Part shown: piece by piece, positions 1-10,136 of the stretch
Position numbering within the stretch: position 1 is the first letter of the stretch
Layout of the letters: each line of letters begins with the position of its first letter
NCBI RefSeq assembly: GCF_001296045.1
Contig: NZ_LJHS01000019.1
Coordinates: 1 to 64,000, forward strand
DNA length: 64,000 nt
Source of the DNA: Rhizobium sp. AAP43
GTDB taxonomy: Bacteria; Pseudomonadota; Alphaproteobacteria; Rhizobiales; Rhizobiaceae
Direction: 5' to 3'
Program-made: the position numbers and the translations under genes
Notes under the pieces: generated by a model
What the model was told of the DNA's origin: nothing
Seen by the model: the letters and a program-made list of their open reading frames with translations, nothing else
The model's database searches: none

Positions 1-530
1 CCGATCCCGCCTCGCCTGACATCGCATCGTCAGGTGTATCCGAGGGCGGAACGGGGTGAGTGTAATGCGGCTGCAAAAAGCGGGGATGAAAAACAGGATG
101 CGGGTTTGATTTTGCTGGAGGTTTCCTGAAACTCATCCCCGGACCACTACGGGAATTGAGGGGCTTTTTGGTTTAGCGCGAAGGGTCTAGAGCGTCGCCT
201 CCGCATAAGCGTGAATCCGATTCACTTGCTTCTTTCGCAAATACAACTAAAGGTATACTTATTTCGGTGTTGATTGAAAATTCGCAAAACTATTTGTTGA
301 TTGGACGTATGGCTCAAATCGCGTTCCGAAATAGCCCTCTTATGGCTACAGCGGTGGCTACCGTACCTAAGTCGCGAAATATAAATATGTGAGTCTGTGA
401 AGATCCGCTGCCTGAATGAGGTGGTGGTGTCGCTTAATGAAGCCTTCGTATTTTGTCACGGGTGCTTGAGTAGATTGCGATTTGAATTCAATTTGAAAGT
501 TCCGGAGTTTTCTCGGGTTGCGGTAATTTC
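1..530. other. Intergenic, no gene recognised
   Basis: No credible coding region is seen on either strand. A 15-base palindrome GTGAATCCGATTCAC lies at 211-225; similar sequences are common in rhizobial intergenic DNA. From about 240 onwards the DNA is visibly richer in A and T than the rest of the window, and this continues into the next gene. The promoter of the 531 gene should be in here, but no clear -35/-10 pair could be chosen. Confidence 0.5.
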
Positions 531-1493
531 ATGAATAACATCATGCCACTGACCTTCCTGGCGCTCGGCATACTCGTCGTGCTTACGGCCATCATTTATG
601 CTTTTATTCGCATCGGAGGATATTGGCTTACCGGACTTTTAAGCTGTCAACGCCGGTTCGCTACTGTCCTTCAGATCCTGGTTGTAATCGCAATCGCAGC
701 GCCGTTTCTTTTTTTGAGCGGAGATATTCTGCGAGGCCGGATCCTGGGCATTTTCGCGCTAACGACGACCGATCCTCGGGAGCTATTTGGACGCTTCGAA
801 AACTCAACCAGTTTGGAACCCGTTACGTTTGAGTTTCCTGATTCAGAAAGACTGCGATCACCCACCGTCATGCCGCAGATGCGCCTGGCAATTCCCCGCG
901 CATATATCAATCGGACGTCTCCGCTGAACTCCGGAAACGGCATTTTAAGTGTCGGACTTAATGTCATCTCCTCGACCTTCGAGCCATATCGTTTAGGCAT
1001 TCGGCGGATTGCAGCCGAGAGGAAAGCCAGTGGCCTTCCTGCCGGCAGGAGGAAAGGAGAAGCGGATCCAGAATTGAACATAGTGCTGCGCACCGATCCG
1101 GTATTGTCAGAGGAGGAACGTCAGAGGACGTTGCGGGACTTCGTTCTTAATCGAAACGCCAGTGATGATGCCTGCATACGGCAAGCTGGGCCTTTCCCAG
1201 GTTCCGTCGAGTATCGACCGAGGGATATTAATTCGCCTCGCAGCGCGGCATGCCTTCACTCCCATGAACGAGACGGATTTTTCGCCGTCCTGATCTACCG
1301 CGATGGTCGCGTCATTCACAGCGTCATCTGCCGGGAGGCAACTACTCCATGTTTCGTAACGGGATATCGACAAAAATATTGGTTTTATTACATTAATTTT
1401 TCGAGGTTCAAGCTTGCGGAAACGTTGAACTTTCTCCAGCGCACAGATGAGCTCCTTTCTCAATTCGAAATCCGCCCAGATACCGACCTTTAG
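531..1493 (+). CDS. Hypothetical membrane-anchored protein
   Basis: A 320-residue protein that I do not recognise. Residues about 5-30 and 45-65 are hydrophobic and look like two membrane segments. The remaining 250 residues are polar and probably form one domain outside the membrane. Four cysteines occur in the last third (in ACIRQAG, AACLHS, VICREA and TPCFVTG), which could form disulfides if that part is periplasmic. The ribosome-binding site is weak. GC content is lower than in the neighbours, which hints at acquired DNA but proves nothing. It is followed after 15 bases by a very small ORF in the same direction. Confidence 0.6.
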   Translation: MNNIMPLTFLALGILVVLTAIIYAFIRIGGYWLTGLLSCQRRFATVLQILVVIAIAAPFLFLSGDILRGRILGIFALTTTDPRELFGRFENSTSLEPVTFEFPDSERLRSPTVMPQMRLAIPRAYINRTSPLNSGNGILSVGLNVISSTFEPYRLGIRRIAAERKASGLPAGRRKGEADPELNIVLRTDPVLSEEERQRTLRDFVLNRNASDDACIRQAGPFPGSVEYRPRDINSPRSAACLHSHERDGFFAVLIYRDGRVIHSVICREATTPCFVTGYRQKYWFYYINFSRFKLAETLNFLQRTDELLSQFEIRPDTDL

Positions 1494-1508
1494 GAGCACT
1501 TGTGTGCA

Positions 1509-1631
1509 ATGGTGAAGATTACCTCCAATTACACCATGTCCCTGTCCAAGGCCGAGCTGGACATGCTGGACGGCTTGCTCCAGGCAGGTGGGAAAGCCGC
1601 CTTCTATAGTGCTGCCTATTCAGGGAAATAG
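1509..1631 (+). CDS. Small hypothetical ORF, 40 aa
   Basis: ATG at 1509 and TAG at 1629-1631 give a 40-residue product beginning MVKITSNYTMSLSKAELDML. It lies 15 bases after the preceding gene and stops 5 bases before the convergent uvrB stop. The sequence is amphipathic (KAELDMLDGLLQAG) and has no signal peptide. It may be a genuine small protein or the truncated start of a longer gene; the abrupt end beside uvrB fits either. I see no strong Shine-Dalgarno. Confidence 0.4.
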   Translation: MVKITSNYTMSLSKAELDMLDGLLQAGGKAAFYSAAYSGK

Positions 1632-1636
1632 AGCCG

Positions 1637-4600
1637 TCACCGCCCCGGTCGCCCCGTCTTGCCCTTCGTCCGGCCCTTGCGCTTCTTATCCATCGGATCC
1701 TCGTAGGAGCCGGCGCCAGCGCGGGCGCGGATGATGGGGCGGGGGTCGTCGGGATTCCCCTCCCCAACCCTCCCCACAGGGGGGAGGGGGCTGGTTGTGC
1801 CTGCCGGCTTCTCCGGCAGCTTGCCGGTCACCGGTTTTTCGGTGCGGCCGACGGTCATTTCGTCGAGTGTGTTCTTGCGGAAATAGGAGCTTTCCGGGCC
1901 GGATTTCGGCAGGGGGACGGCGCCGTCGGTGCCGGGGCCCATGTCGTCGATATGGGGTTTGGAGAAATAGCTGCCCTTGCCCTCGGGAACGCCGGATTTG
2001 TTGCGGCCGGAGGGGGAGATGCGGGGTTGGTCAACAGACCCCTCTCCAGCCCGCCCCACAGGGGGGAGGGAGTCCGTCGCGTTTGGAGCGACCTTGCGGC
2101 TTCCTCCACCGCCGCTCTCCGTTGCCTTCGCCTCCTGCTTGGCGATGGGGTCGTCCATGGCGGCGAGTTCGACGGCTTTGAGGCGCTTGATTTCGTCGCG
2201 CAGGCGGGCGGCCTTTTCGAAGTCGAGATCGGCGGCGGCGTCGCGCATGTCCTTTTCCAGCGCGTTGAGATGGCTCTGGAGGTTGTTGCCGACGAGGTGA
2301 CCGCCATCGGCAAAGCCCTTGCCGGAGACGCCGGAGATATCGGCGCGGACATGGTCGCGCTCGTAGACGCTGTCGAGAATGTCGGAAATGCGGGCCTTGA
2401 CCGATTCCGGCGTGATGCCGTGTTCGATATTGTAGGCCACCTGCTTTTCGCGGCGGCGCGCGGTTTCGTCCATGGCGCGCTGCATGGAGCCGGTGATCTG
2501 GTCGGCATAGAGGATGACCTTGCCATCGACGTTTCGCGCGGCGCGGCCGATGGTCTGGATGAGCGAGGTTTCCGAGCGCAGAAAACCTTCCTTGTCGGCA
2601 TCGAGGATGGCCACGAAGCCGCATTCGGGAATGTCGAGGCCTTCGCGCAGCAGGTTGATGCCGACGAGCACATCGAAGGCGCCGAGGCGCAAGTCCCGGA
2701 TGATCTCGATCCGCTCCAGCGTGTCGATGTCGGAATGCATATAGCGGACGCGCACGCCCTGTTCATGCAGATATTCGGTCAAGTCTTCCGCCATGCGCTT
2801 GGTGAGCACGGTGACGAGGGTGCGGTACCCCTTGAGCGCGGTTTCGCGGATTTCGCCGAGCACGTCATCGACCTGGGACTTGGCCGGACGGATCTCGACC
2901 GGCGGGTCGATCAGGCCTGTCGGGCGGATGACCTGTTCGGCAAAGACGCCGCCGGCGGCTTCCATTTCCCAGTCGCCGGGCGTGGCGGAGACGGCGATGG
3001 TCTGGGGGCGCATGGCGTCCCACTCCTCGAAGCGCAGCGGACGGTTGTCCATGCAGGAGGGCAGGCGGAAGCCGTATTCGGCGAGCGTCGCCTTGCGGCG
3101 GAAGTCGCCGCGATACATGCCGCCGATCTGCGAGACCGAGACGTGGCTTTCATCGATGAAGAGCAGCGCGTTATCGGGGATGTATTCGAACAGCGTCGGT
3201 GGCGGCTCGCCGGGCTTGCGGCCGGTGAGGTAACGCGAATAGTTCTCGATGCCGGCGCAGGAGCCGGTGGCCTCGAGCATTTCGATATCGTATTTCGTCC
3301 GCTGTTCCAGGCGCTGGGCTTCGAGCAGGCGGCCGCCCTTTTCGAGCTCCGCGAGGCGCATTTTCAGCTCCTCCTTGATCGACTTGATCGCGCCGTTGAG
3401 GGCGGGCCTCGGCGTCACATAGTGGCTGTTGGCGTAGATCTTGACCGTCTTCATGTCGCCGGTCTTGTGGCCGGTGAGCGGGTCAAATTCGGTGATCGAC
3501 TCGATCTCGTCGCCGAACAGCGTGATGCGCCAGGCGGCATCCTCCAGGTGGGCGGGGAAGAGTTCGATCGTGTCGCCCCGCACGCGGAAGGAGCCGCGGA
3601 CAAAGTTGATGTCCTGGCGCTTGTATTGCTGGGCGACGAGGTCGGCCAAGAGCTGGCGCTGGTCGATGCGGTCGCCGACCGACATCTGGAAGGTCATGGC
3701 GGTGTAGGTTTCGACCGAGCCGATACCATAGATGCAGGAGACGGAGGCGACGATGATGCAGTCGTCGCGCTCGAGGATGGCGCGGGTGGCGGCGTGGCGC
3801 ATGCGGTCGATCTGTTCGTTGATCGACGATTCCTTCTCGATGAAGGTATCCGAGCGCGGCACATAGGCTTCCGGCTGGTAGTAGTCGTAATAGGAGACGA
3901 AATATTCCACCGCATTGTCGGGGAAGAAGTTCTTGAACTCGGAATAGAGCTGGGCGGCCAGCGTCTTGTTCGGTGCGAGGATGACGGCGGGACGCTGGGT
4001 GGCTTCGATCACCTTGGCCATGGTGAAGGTTTTGCCCGAGCCGGTGACGCCGAGCAGGACCTGGGTGCGGTCATCATTCGACAGGCCCTCGACGAGGTCC
4101 TTGATCGCGGTCGGCTGGTCGCCGGCGGGCTCGAAATCGGAAGCCATGCGGATCTTGACCCCGCCTTCGGATTTCGCCGGGCGGGCCGGGCGGTGGGGCA
4201 TCCACAGTTCGCCATTCTTGAACAGCGGATTGCCGCTTTCGATCAGCGCCGAGAGGGCCTCGACGGTGGCGGTCACGGCGCCGGTCGCCAGCGATTCGGC
4301 TTCTTCCAGCGACACATCCATGCCGGCGATCGGGTTCAGGCCGGCAGCGGCGCGGGTCTTCGGGTCGGAGGACGCGCCGATCGAGACGCCGCGGGAGGTC
4401 TTGGTCGAGGTGGTGTTCTTGGCGGTTGTTGGCTTGGCCTTTTCCAGCGCCACCTTCTCCGCATGGCGGCGGGCCTCGATCTCGATCTTCTTGCGATGTT
4501 TGCCGGCTTTTGACGCCAGTTCGCGCTGGCTCTCGACGGTCGAGGCCTCGGCCTCCGCCTCCAGTTGCTTCACCCAATCCGAAACCGAGCCGGAGAGCGG

Positions 4601-4675
4601 CGCGCCTTCGAAAGCGGTCTGCGGGGCTTCCTCGAAACCGGTCGAGGGGGCGGAGGATTTGGGAGACTTGGCCAT
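1637..4675 (-). CDS. uvrB: Excinuclease ABC subunit B
   Basis: UvrB is the DNA-damage-loading helicase-like subunit of nucleotide excision repair; it works with UvrA and UvrC in the cytoplasm. The 1012-residue protein has a Lys/Ala-rich N-terminal extension of about 170 residues. Then come Walker A (GVTGSGKT, about residue 208), the beta-hairpin with [12 protein letters not shown] (about 260), the helicase C half (QTIGRAARN), and a C-terminal UVR motif ([14 protein letters not shown], about 815-830). Typical UvrB is near 670 residues. The extra C-terminal 180 residues are low complexity and include two stretches (about 868-880 and 962-974) encoded by copies of a dispersed palindromic repeat. 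Start: ATG 4675. Confidence 0.97.
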   Translation of the reverse strand: MAKSPKSSAPSTGFEEAPQTAFEGAPLSGSVSDWVKQLEAEAEASTVESQRELASKAGKHRKKIEIEARRHAEKVALEKAKPTTAKNTTSTKTSRGVSIGASSDPKTRAAAGLNPIAGMDVSLEEAESLATGAVTATVEALSALIESGNPLFKNGELWMPHRPARPAKSEGGVKIRMASDFEPAGDQPTAIKDLVEGLSNDDRTQVLLGVTGSGKTFTMAKVIEATQRPAVILAPNKTLAAQLYSEFKNFFPDNAVEYFVSYYDYYQPEAYVPRSDTFIEKESSINEQIDRMRHAATRAILERDDCIIVASVSCIYGIGSVETYTAMTFQMSVGDRIDQRQLLADLVAQQYKRQDINFVRGSFRVRGDTIELFPAHLEDAAWRITLFGDEIESITEFDPLTGHKTGDMKTVKIYANSHYVTPRPALNGAIKSIKEELKMRLAELEKGGRLLEAQRLEQRTKYDIEMLEATGSCAGIENYSRYLTGRKPGEPPPTLFEYIPDNALLFIDESHVSVSQIGGMYRGDFRRKATLAEYGFRLPSCMDNRPLRFEEWDAMRPQTIAVSATPGDWEMEAAGGVFAEQVIRPTGLIDPPVEIRPAKSQVDDVLGEIRETALKGYRTLVTVLTKRMAEDLTEYLHEQGVRVRYMHSDIDTLERIEIIRDLRLGAFDVLVGINLLREGLDIPECGFVAILDADKEGFLRSETSLIQTIGRAARNVDGKVILYADQITGSMQRAMDETARRREKQVAYNIEHGITPESVKARISDILDSVYERDHVRADISGVSGKGFADGGHLVGNNLQSHLNALEKDMRDAAADLDFEKAARLRDEIKRLKAVELAAMDDPIAKQEAKATESGGGGSRKVAPNATDSLPPVGRAGEGSVDQPRISPSGRNKSGVPEGKGSYFSKPHIDDMGPGTDGAVPLPKSGPESSYFRKNTLDEMTVGRTEKPVTGKLPEKPAGTTSPLPPVGRVGEGNPDDPRPIIRARAGAGSYEDPMDKKRKGRTKGKTGRPGR
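1757..1790. repeat. Dispersed palindromic repeat inside uvrB, copy 1
   Basis: GC-rich palindromic unit with the core CCTCCCCACAGGGGGGAGG, lying inside the 3' end of uvrB in frame. On the coding strand it yields the peptide [11 protein letters not shown]. The same unit recurs at 2039-2070 in uvrB and at 19335-19366 in an intergenic region, so it is a mobile or amplified repeat rather than part of the repair enzyme. Confidence 0.75.
2039..2070. repeat. Dispersed palindromic repeat inside uvrB, copy 2
   Basis: Second copy of the same unit, about 280 bases from the first and in the same orientation and reading frame. It encodes [11 protein letters not shown] in UvrB. It differs from copy 1 by a few substitutions (GCCCGCC for ACCCTCC), so the two are probably separate insertions or an old duplication. 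Confidence 0.75.
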
Positions 4676-4791
4676 GGCCGGAATATGGAGAAGCCCGCGT
4701 GGGATTGGAAGGGGCGGCGGCGGTTATTCGGAACAAAAACGCAACGGGGAGGCGGGTTGTTGCCAGGGTGGTGGCAGGAGGGAACACCGGA

Positions 4792-5811
4792 TTGAGTGAG
4801 GGATCTATTGCGAAGGTCCAACGGGTTGCGCATAGTGGGGATGCAAGCTCGGGGAGATGCCGTATCAATCCTATCCTCACGCCCGCGCCAGAGACGAGGT
4901 CGTCGGAACCCGACTGGTCCGCAGTCCGGGCCTCCGTGCTTGTCCAGAACAGTGAACGCGCCATCACACTGCGACGGCTCAGGGGTCTCAAGGCTTTTGG
5001 CTGGGTGGGTTTCGCGTCGATCTGTGGCGTCGGACTCTGGATCAGCCATATCCGGTCCGAACCGGGGATCTTCGCCGCGACGCTGTTTCCGGCAGTGCTG
5101 GGGCTGGTAGCTTTCTCCCTGCTCATCGCGGCGAAGGAGCGCCGCCTCCAGACGGACTCCTATGTCGCGATTCTGCCCCTGCTGCTGCGGTCGCTGGATA
5201 CCTGGTCGATCGTCACGCGGCGTCCCGCACGGCAGATCGCACGCATGCCGGGCCACTATTTCGTTCCGCGTGACGAGATCGATTGTGACTTTCATATCGA
5301 AGGCTCGATGCGCGGCATCCCATTCTCAGTGACGCAGGCTGTGCTGACACGGTCACCCGGTGACGAGACCGCCGAGACGACGTTTCGTGGCTTGATCGTC
5401 TGGACCCTGGCTTCGACTGCGTTTCCAGGCGACTTCGCGGCGCTGCGGCGGCCACCTCAACAGCGTTCGCTTTTGCGTGGCACGATGCTGCCGGATGGAC
5501 TGATCCCTCTTCCGAACACCACGCATCTCGGGCGTTGGGCCTACGACTTCGTCACGACCGAACTGGGTGCGGCCAGCACCCGGTTGAAGGGAATGGTAGA
5601 GGCGACCGACGCCCTGCTAACGCTCAAGCTCGAGGACTTGCCGCAGGTGGCAATCAGGGGCTCTGACATATATGTGCTGCTTCCTGCGGCGCGCTTTGGC
5701 TGGGATGGACAAGAGCCAGTGCCGGTTCTCGATGTCGAGATCCATCTGAAACCATTTGTCTTGAACCTCATGAACGTGGTCGCATCGTTGGCCATAGTGC
5801 GAACTGTATAG
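4792..5811 (+). CDS. DUF3137-like membrane protein
   Basis: About 339 residues from a TTG start at 4792, preceded by AGGAGG at 4776-4781; no ATG fits this frame, so the start is uncertain. Two hydrophobic segments (around GWVGFASICGVGLWI and LFPAVLGLVAFSLLI) are followed by a soluble domain. The stretch with HYFVPRDEIDCDFHIEG, then SVTQAVLTR and FRGLIVW, resembles DUF3137, a family of unknown function. It is divergent from uvrB and convergent with the DeoR regulator, 22 bases apart. Function unknown. Confidence 0.6.
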   Translation: MSEGSIAKVQRVAHSGDASSGRCRINPILTPAPETRSSEPDWSAVRASVLVQNSERAITLRRLRGLKAFGWVGFASICGVGLWISHIRSEPGIFAATLFPAVLGLVAFSLLIAAKERRLQTDSYVAILPLLLRSLDTWSIVTRRPARQIARMPGHYFVPRDEIDCDFHIEGSMRGIPFSVTQAVLTRSPGDETAETTFRGLIVWTLASTAFPGDFAALRRPPQQRSLLRGTMLPDGLIPLPNTTHLGRWAYDFVTTELGAASTRLKGMVEATDALLTLKLEDLPQVAIRGSDIYVLLPAARFGWDGQEPVPVLDVEIHLKPFVLNLMNVVASLAIVRTV

Positions 5812-5833
5812 ACGCGACGCCTCTACGCCTGCA

Positions 5834-6607
5834 TCAATCCGCCACCCTCAGCACGGTACCAGCCTCGGCCACCAGCCGGTCGAAGGGCGCGGCCGGCGGG
5901 CGGTCGGCGATGATTTCGTCGACATCGGAGAGATGCGCGAGTTTGACCAGGGCGCGGCGGCCGAATTTGCTGGCGTCGACGGCGAGAATGATGCGTTCGG
6001 CCTGGCGCATGGCGGCCTGGACGGCGGCGACTTCCGCGTGGTCGTCATCGCCGATATCGCCGGCGCTGTCGATGCCGCTCACCGAGATCACGGCATGGTC
6101 AAACTTGAAGCGGCTGATGAACTCTGGCGTTTCGGCCCTGAAGACACCGGCATCGACGGGCCGGACGAAGCCGCCGGGCACGGCGACGGTGAAATTCGTG
6201 CCTTCCGCCAAAAGAGTTGCGACGCGCAGGCTGTAGGTGACGATCCGCAGGCCTTCATGACGCAGGAGGGCGTGGGCAACCGCTTCGCAGGTCGTCCCCG
6301 TATCGATGAACAGCGCCGAGCCATTGGCGATACCAGAGGCGACCGCCTCGCCGATCCGGGACTTGGCTTCGGCGTTTTCGACGCGTCTGGCGCGCAGAAC
6401 CGTCGGGTCAATCGGCTGGGCAAGGGTGACCCCACCATGCAGGCGGCGGACCTTGCCGAGATGTTCGAGTTCGAGCACATCGCGGCGGGCGGTCTGGGTC
6501 GTGACGTCGAAATGCCGGGCGACGTCTTCGAGCGAAATATAGCGCGCCTGCTCAAGCTGGCGCAGCAGCGCGGTCTGGCGGCGCGTCTTCTTGTCGATTG
6601 TCGTCAT
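5834..6607 (-). CDS. DeoR/GlpR-family transcriptional regulator
   Basis: 257 residues. The N-terminal winged helix-turn-helix (YISLEDVARHFDVTTQTARR, about residues 20-45, then DVLELEHLGKVRRLHGG) is diagnostic of DeoR-type sugar repressors. The C-terminal part is a DeoRC sensor domain of phosphosugar-isomerase fold (FIDTGTTCEAVAHAL). Start: ATG 6607 with GGGGGA upstream is preferred over ATG 6616. No sugar catabolic genes adjoin it. The upstream gene on the same strand is the autotransporter 137 bases away, so its target cannot be inferred from context. Confidence 0.9.
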   Translation of the reverse strand: MTTIDKKTRRQTALLRQLEQARYISLEDVARHFDVTTQTARRDVLELEHLGKVRRLHGGVTLAQPIDPTVLRARRVENAEAKSRIGEAVASGIANGSALFIDTGTTCEAVAHALLRHEGLRIVTYSLRVATLLAEGTNFTVAVPGGFVRPVDAGVFRAETPEFISRFKFDHAVISVSGIDSAGDIGDDDHAEVAAVQAAMRQAERIILAVDASKFGRRALVKLAHLSDVDEIIADRPPAAPFDRLVAEAGTVLRVAD

Positions 6608-6696
6608 CAAAATCATCCCCCGATGTCTGCGACCGCAGCGGGAAAGCTAACCTGCCACCCAGGAGGCGGCAATGCTGTGCCCAGCCCAGATCACAG

Positions 6697-6724
6697 GAAC
6701 AGGGCGGATTGCTCCGCCCTGTTC
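6697..6724 (-). terminator. Stem-loop after autotransporter gene
   Basis: Perfect 12-bp stem GAACAGGGCGGA/TCCGCCCTGTTC with a four-base loop, 20 bases beyond the autotransporter stop. It has no U-tract, so it may act as a weak or factor-assisted terminator, or as a 3' stabiliser. Confidence 0.5.
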
Positions 6725-6744
6725 ACAACTTGCATGGCCAAATG

Positions 6745-9700
6745 TCAGAAGCGGACTTTCAGTCCGGCATTGACACCATGGCTACCGCCATCGGCGGCGA
6801 AGGCGCCGACATAATCAAGGGTGAGGGAGGCGCCGGGGTTCAGGTCGAAGCCAATGCCGGCCTTGACGAAAGCCGCATCTCGGTTGGCAGTGGTTCCTTC
6901 GATGGCAAAGGCGTCGCCGCGATCAAAGGCCAGCTCCGTTTCCGGCGCATCGCCAATGGCATGACGCCAGCCTGCCTCTCCATTGAGACGGAGCGCGGTG
7001 TCGCCGAGCATCACCGGCGTGGAGGCGCGAAGACCAAGGCTGGCAAAAGAGGCGTCATACTCGAAGCCTGCGCCAGAAAGGGCTGCTGCCCCACCCGTTT
7101 CGGCAAAGCTGCCGCTGCGAACATGAACGTGAGCAAGTCCGGCAAAGGGTTCGATCGTGCCCTGCGAGAGTTCGAAGCTATAGGCAGCTTCTCCGAAGAA
7201 CTGGACCGTTGTGGTGTCGAGATCGGCACGCAGCGTTTCGTCAAAGCTGCCGAAGCGAACGTCACGGGTGACGTCAGCCTTACCGAAGGCGAGCGAGGAT
7301 CCGTAGCTGAGACGCAGCTTGTCGAGTTTCGTCGCGCCATAGACACCAAGCACCAGACTGTCCACATCGGCCGAAGCATTGTAGCCGTCAGTCGACAGGC
7401 TCGTGCGTCCATAGCCCATCATCATGCCAAGGCGAGTGGAAGGGGCAGCCAGCGTGTCGATACCGAAGTACACGCCGCCACTGGTCCTTCCAAGATCGGC
7501 GACCCCGGCCGCTTCGGTGCTGCCATGTGCACCATAGGTGTTGATCCAGGGCTGATAGGCGGCATCACCGAAATCGCTCGTGTTCAGCGAGCGCAAATGG
7601 CTGCTGACAGCATCGCGGGCGTAGAGTGCATCTTCAGCCAAGGCACCGGAAAGCGACGGATAGATCTCACCCGAGAGCTGCCGCAGCGCCAGATCCGCCG
7701 TCGGCACGTCGAGCGTGACGATGGCGTCATAGAGCGCATCGCCGGTCGCGAAGTCTTCGACGATGCCGGCCACATTGCGGCCGTTGCGCGTTGATGCAAT
7801 GTCGGCGAAGGCGGTGTTGTTGCGGTTGAGCCGCATGGTGACACCGTTGGCGCCGTAAGTCAGTTCCGGCAAGAGGAACGCGGCACTGGATGCAACGGAT
7901 GCGAAGCTGCCGGAAATGCCGTTTCCAGCTGTCAGGATGTCATAGTCGGTTGCCGGCATGTAATTGCCGTTGGTGGGAATGAAATAGAGCTCTCCGCCAA
8001 GCGCGATAGCGCCGGTTGCGATCAACTTGTCCGTCTTGCCCTGATCGTCGACCTCAACCCGGAAGGTCGAACCGGCGTCAAAGGTCACGTCACCATTCAC
8101 GGTGAGCGTGCCAATGGAATTGCCTGGCGCAAGCGTTCCGCCATCAGCCACACGCAGCTCGCCGACTGTGCCAACACCACCCAGAATGCCGCCGTCGAGA
8201 ACCGTGGTGAGCGACGAACTCGCAATAGAGCCGTTGACCGACAGCGTGCCCGCTGCGATGCGGGTTTCCCCCGTATAAGTGTTGGTGCCGCGCAGATCGA
8301 GTTCGCCAGCACCTTCCTTGGTCAAGGCGCCCGTGCCCGAGATGATCCGGCCATGAGTGAGCTTGTGGCCAGCCGATGCGACATCAATGCTGCCGCCTAT
8401 TCCTTCCAGGGAGACGTTGCGGTCAAGAGTGGTCATGCCGGTTCCGGCAATCCGCAAGCGACCGTCCGACAGGCGAAGCGTTGCCGCTGCGCCGCCAAGC
8501 GCCGCATCTTCATCGACGATCACGGTGCCGCCGTCCTTCACCAGTGTTTCATCGATGAAGCTGTGATCGTCGATGCAATAGTCGATGATCGCCTGACGCA
8601 GGCGCGGATCTGTGCTGGTGCAGTCGAGCAAAGTCTTCTTGTCTGCAAGCGTCAGGTCCGTCAGGATCGGCATGCCGTTGTCGTCGGCAATCTGGCCCAG
8701 ATAGACGTCCGTTCGCATGTTGTTACGGGTCAGATAAAAGACCTTGTCCTTCTCGTTGAAAACAGCAGCTTCCGTACCCCAGACCAGTCGGCTCTGATTG
8801 GCCACACCCTGGGCATCCGCATATTTCTGGATGGCCGGACCGACCCACTTCATGTCATGCGCGACGACCTCGTGGTCGCTCAGTGGCGTCGTGCCGTTGT
8901 TGGCATAGCCGACATCATCAAGAACGCCGAGATAGGGGTTGGCGGGATCATCAGCGAGCTGCCACCACTTGCCATAGGGGCGGGAGACCAGGAAATGGTC
9001 AATCTTGACGCGATCCCAGCTCGGCCATGTGTTCGTGGCATCTTCGCCGGCGCTTGGCCATGTCGTGCTGCCATCCTTGATCGGATGAGGCTCGAAGCCT
9101 TCGCGTTCGCCCGGATTTTGCAGGAGCATGAACTGCTTCTTCAAAATATTCATGGTCTGAGGCGTGTTGCCCGCGACCGGATAAGTTTCCGGCGCGAACA
9201 TCGCATCGGGGATCTGCGGATTGGTCAGCGTCAAGCCACGATTGGCCGCAATGAAGGCATCGAGCGCGGCACGATCGACCGCATATTCTGTGAGGAGCTG
9301 GTAGTAGAAGCTATTATTGGAGCGCAGGTAATCCCTGAGCAGAAGTTTCTGCTGGTCGACGTGATGCAGACCACGCTCCGATACGTCCCCGGCGTTGAAA
9401 TCACCGACCACAATCACTGGACCATCAATCGTCTTCGACCAGTTCGTCAGGTTACGGGCTTCGTTGATACGATTACTGGACTGATCGCTGTAGTCGAGAT
9501 GAACCGATGCGAGAGCTGTCTGGGGCAACATATTCTGTTCGCCAAGCGTGACATAGGCGAAGCGATTGCCCTGCGAGCCACCACCCGTCACAGTGCCCGG
9601 CGTGCTGTCGAGCCGTGTGGTGATGCCGGTGTCACCGGTCTGGGTGCTCGTGTAATTTCCGAGCCCTTCATTCGCCAGGACAACAGGGACCTGGGAGGCA

Positions 9701-9957
9701 TAATTGCTGTTGCCGCTCAGTTCCTGCCAGGCAAAGGCATCGTAATTGCCGTTTTTGAGAAAATTGGAAATCTGGGTGAGGTCGGCTTTGAAGCGATCGT
9801 GCCACGTATTGATGGTCACGAGCCGAAACGTGCCGTCGGCCGCAAGGCTCGGGGCGGGCAAAGCGTAAAATGCGGCGCAGCAAAGCGCAATCGCGAGGGA
9901 TGACGTGCTGCTGCGCCGCGCAATATCTCTTGCTCCAAAATGTAGTTTTTGTGACAT
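6745..9957 (-). CDS. Autotransporter with nuclease/phosphatase-type passenger
   Basis: 1070 residues, a type V secretion architecture. A signal peptide of about 40 residues ends at SLAA. Residues about 42-375 form an endonuclease/exonuclease/phosphatase (EEP) domain with its catalytic set visible: TINTWHDRF, WQELSGN, VVGDFNAGDV and LSDHEVVAHD. A passenger-associated repeat (GAGELDLRGTNTYTGETRI) and a beta-helix-like linker follow. An autotransporter beta-barrel forms the last 270 residues, ending in Phe (KVRF). The likely role is an outer-membrane-anchored or released enzyme acting on DNA, RNA or phospholipid head groups; the substrate cannot be read from sequence. The gene is monocistronic. 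Confidence 0.9.
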   Translation of the reverse strand: MSQKLHFGARDIARRSSTSSLAIALCCAAFYALPAPSLAADGTFRLVTINTWHDRFKADLTQISNFLKNGNYDAFAWQELSGNSNYASQVPVVLANEGLGNYTSTQTGDTGITTRLDSTPGTVTGGGSQGNRFAYVTLGEQNMLPQTALASVHLDYSDQSSNRINEARNLTNWSKTIDGPVIVVGDFNAGDVSERGLHHVDQQKLLLRDYLRSNNSFYYQLLTEYAVDRAALDAFIAANRGLTLTNPQIPDAMFAPETYPVAGNTPQTMNILKKQFMLLQNPGEREGFEPHPIKDGSTTWPSAGEDATNTWPSWDRVKIDHFLVSRPYGKWWQLADDPANPYLGVLDDVGYANNGTTPLSDHEVVAHDMKWVGPAIQKYADAQGVANQSRLVWGTEAAVFNEKDKVFYLTRNNMRTDVYLGQIADDNGMPILTDLTLADKKTLLDCTSTDPRLRQAIIDYCIDDHSFIDETLVKDGGTVIVDEDAALGGAAATLRLSDGRLRIAGTGMTTLDRNVSLEGIGGSIDVASAGHKLTHGRIISGTGALTKEGAGELDLRGTNTYTGETRIAAGTLSVNGSIASSSLTTVLDGGILGGVGTVGELRVADGGTLAPGNSIGTLTVNGDVTFDAGSTFRVEVDDQGKTDKLIATGAIALGGELYFIPTNGNYMPATDYDILTAGNGISGSFASVASSAAFLLPELTYGANGVTMRLNRNNTAFADIASTRNGRNVAGIVEDFATGDALYDAIVTLDVPTADLALRQLSGEIYPSLSGALAEDALYARDAVSSHLRSLNTSDFGDAAYQPWINTYGAHGSTEAAGVADLGRTSGGVYFGIDTLAAPSTRLGMMMGYGRTSLSTDGYNASADVDSLVLGVYGATKLDKLRLSYGSSLAFGKADVTRDVRFGSFDETLRADLDTTTVQFFGEAAYSFELSQGTIEPFAGLAHVHVRSGSFAETGGAAALSGAGFEYDASFASLGLRASTPVMLGDTALRLNGEAGWRHAIGDAPETELAFDRGDAFAIEGTTANRDAAFVKAGIGFDLNPGASLTLDYVGAFAADGGSHGVNAGLKVRF

Positions 9958-10136
9958 AAATATAACTCCGCAAAATCAAAAGGTCATCGAAAGGGCAAAA
10001 ATCGCTCTCCGACGAAGGTTATTGCAAAGTTAAATGTAACCTTTGTGACATTTTGGCTGACGACAAGCCGCTGCGACAGCACACTGAAGTCGCGCGCTGA
10101 TTGCGATCATCTGTGGTGTCGTTCGGCGGTTTTGCC

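Noticed and set aside
1952-4513. 853-codon open frame opposite uvrB
   Set aside because: Shadow frame of a high-GC gene; Asp/Gly/Val-rich composition typical of the antisense of a coding frame, and UvrB motifs lie on the other strand.
8353-9903. 516-codon open frame opposite the autotransporter
   Set aside because: Antisense shadow; no ribosome-binding site and no family features, while the minus strand has EEP motifs and a signal peptide.
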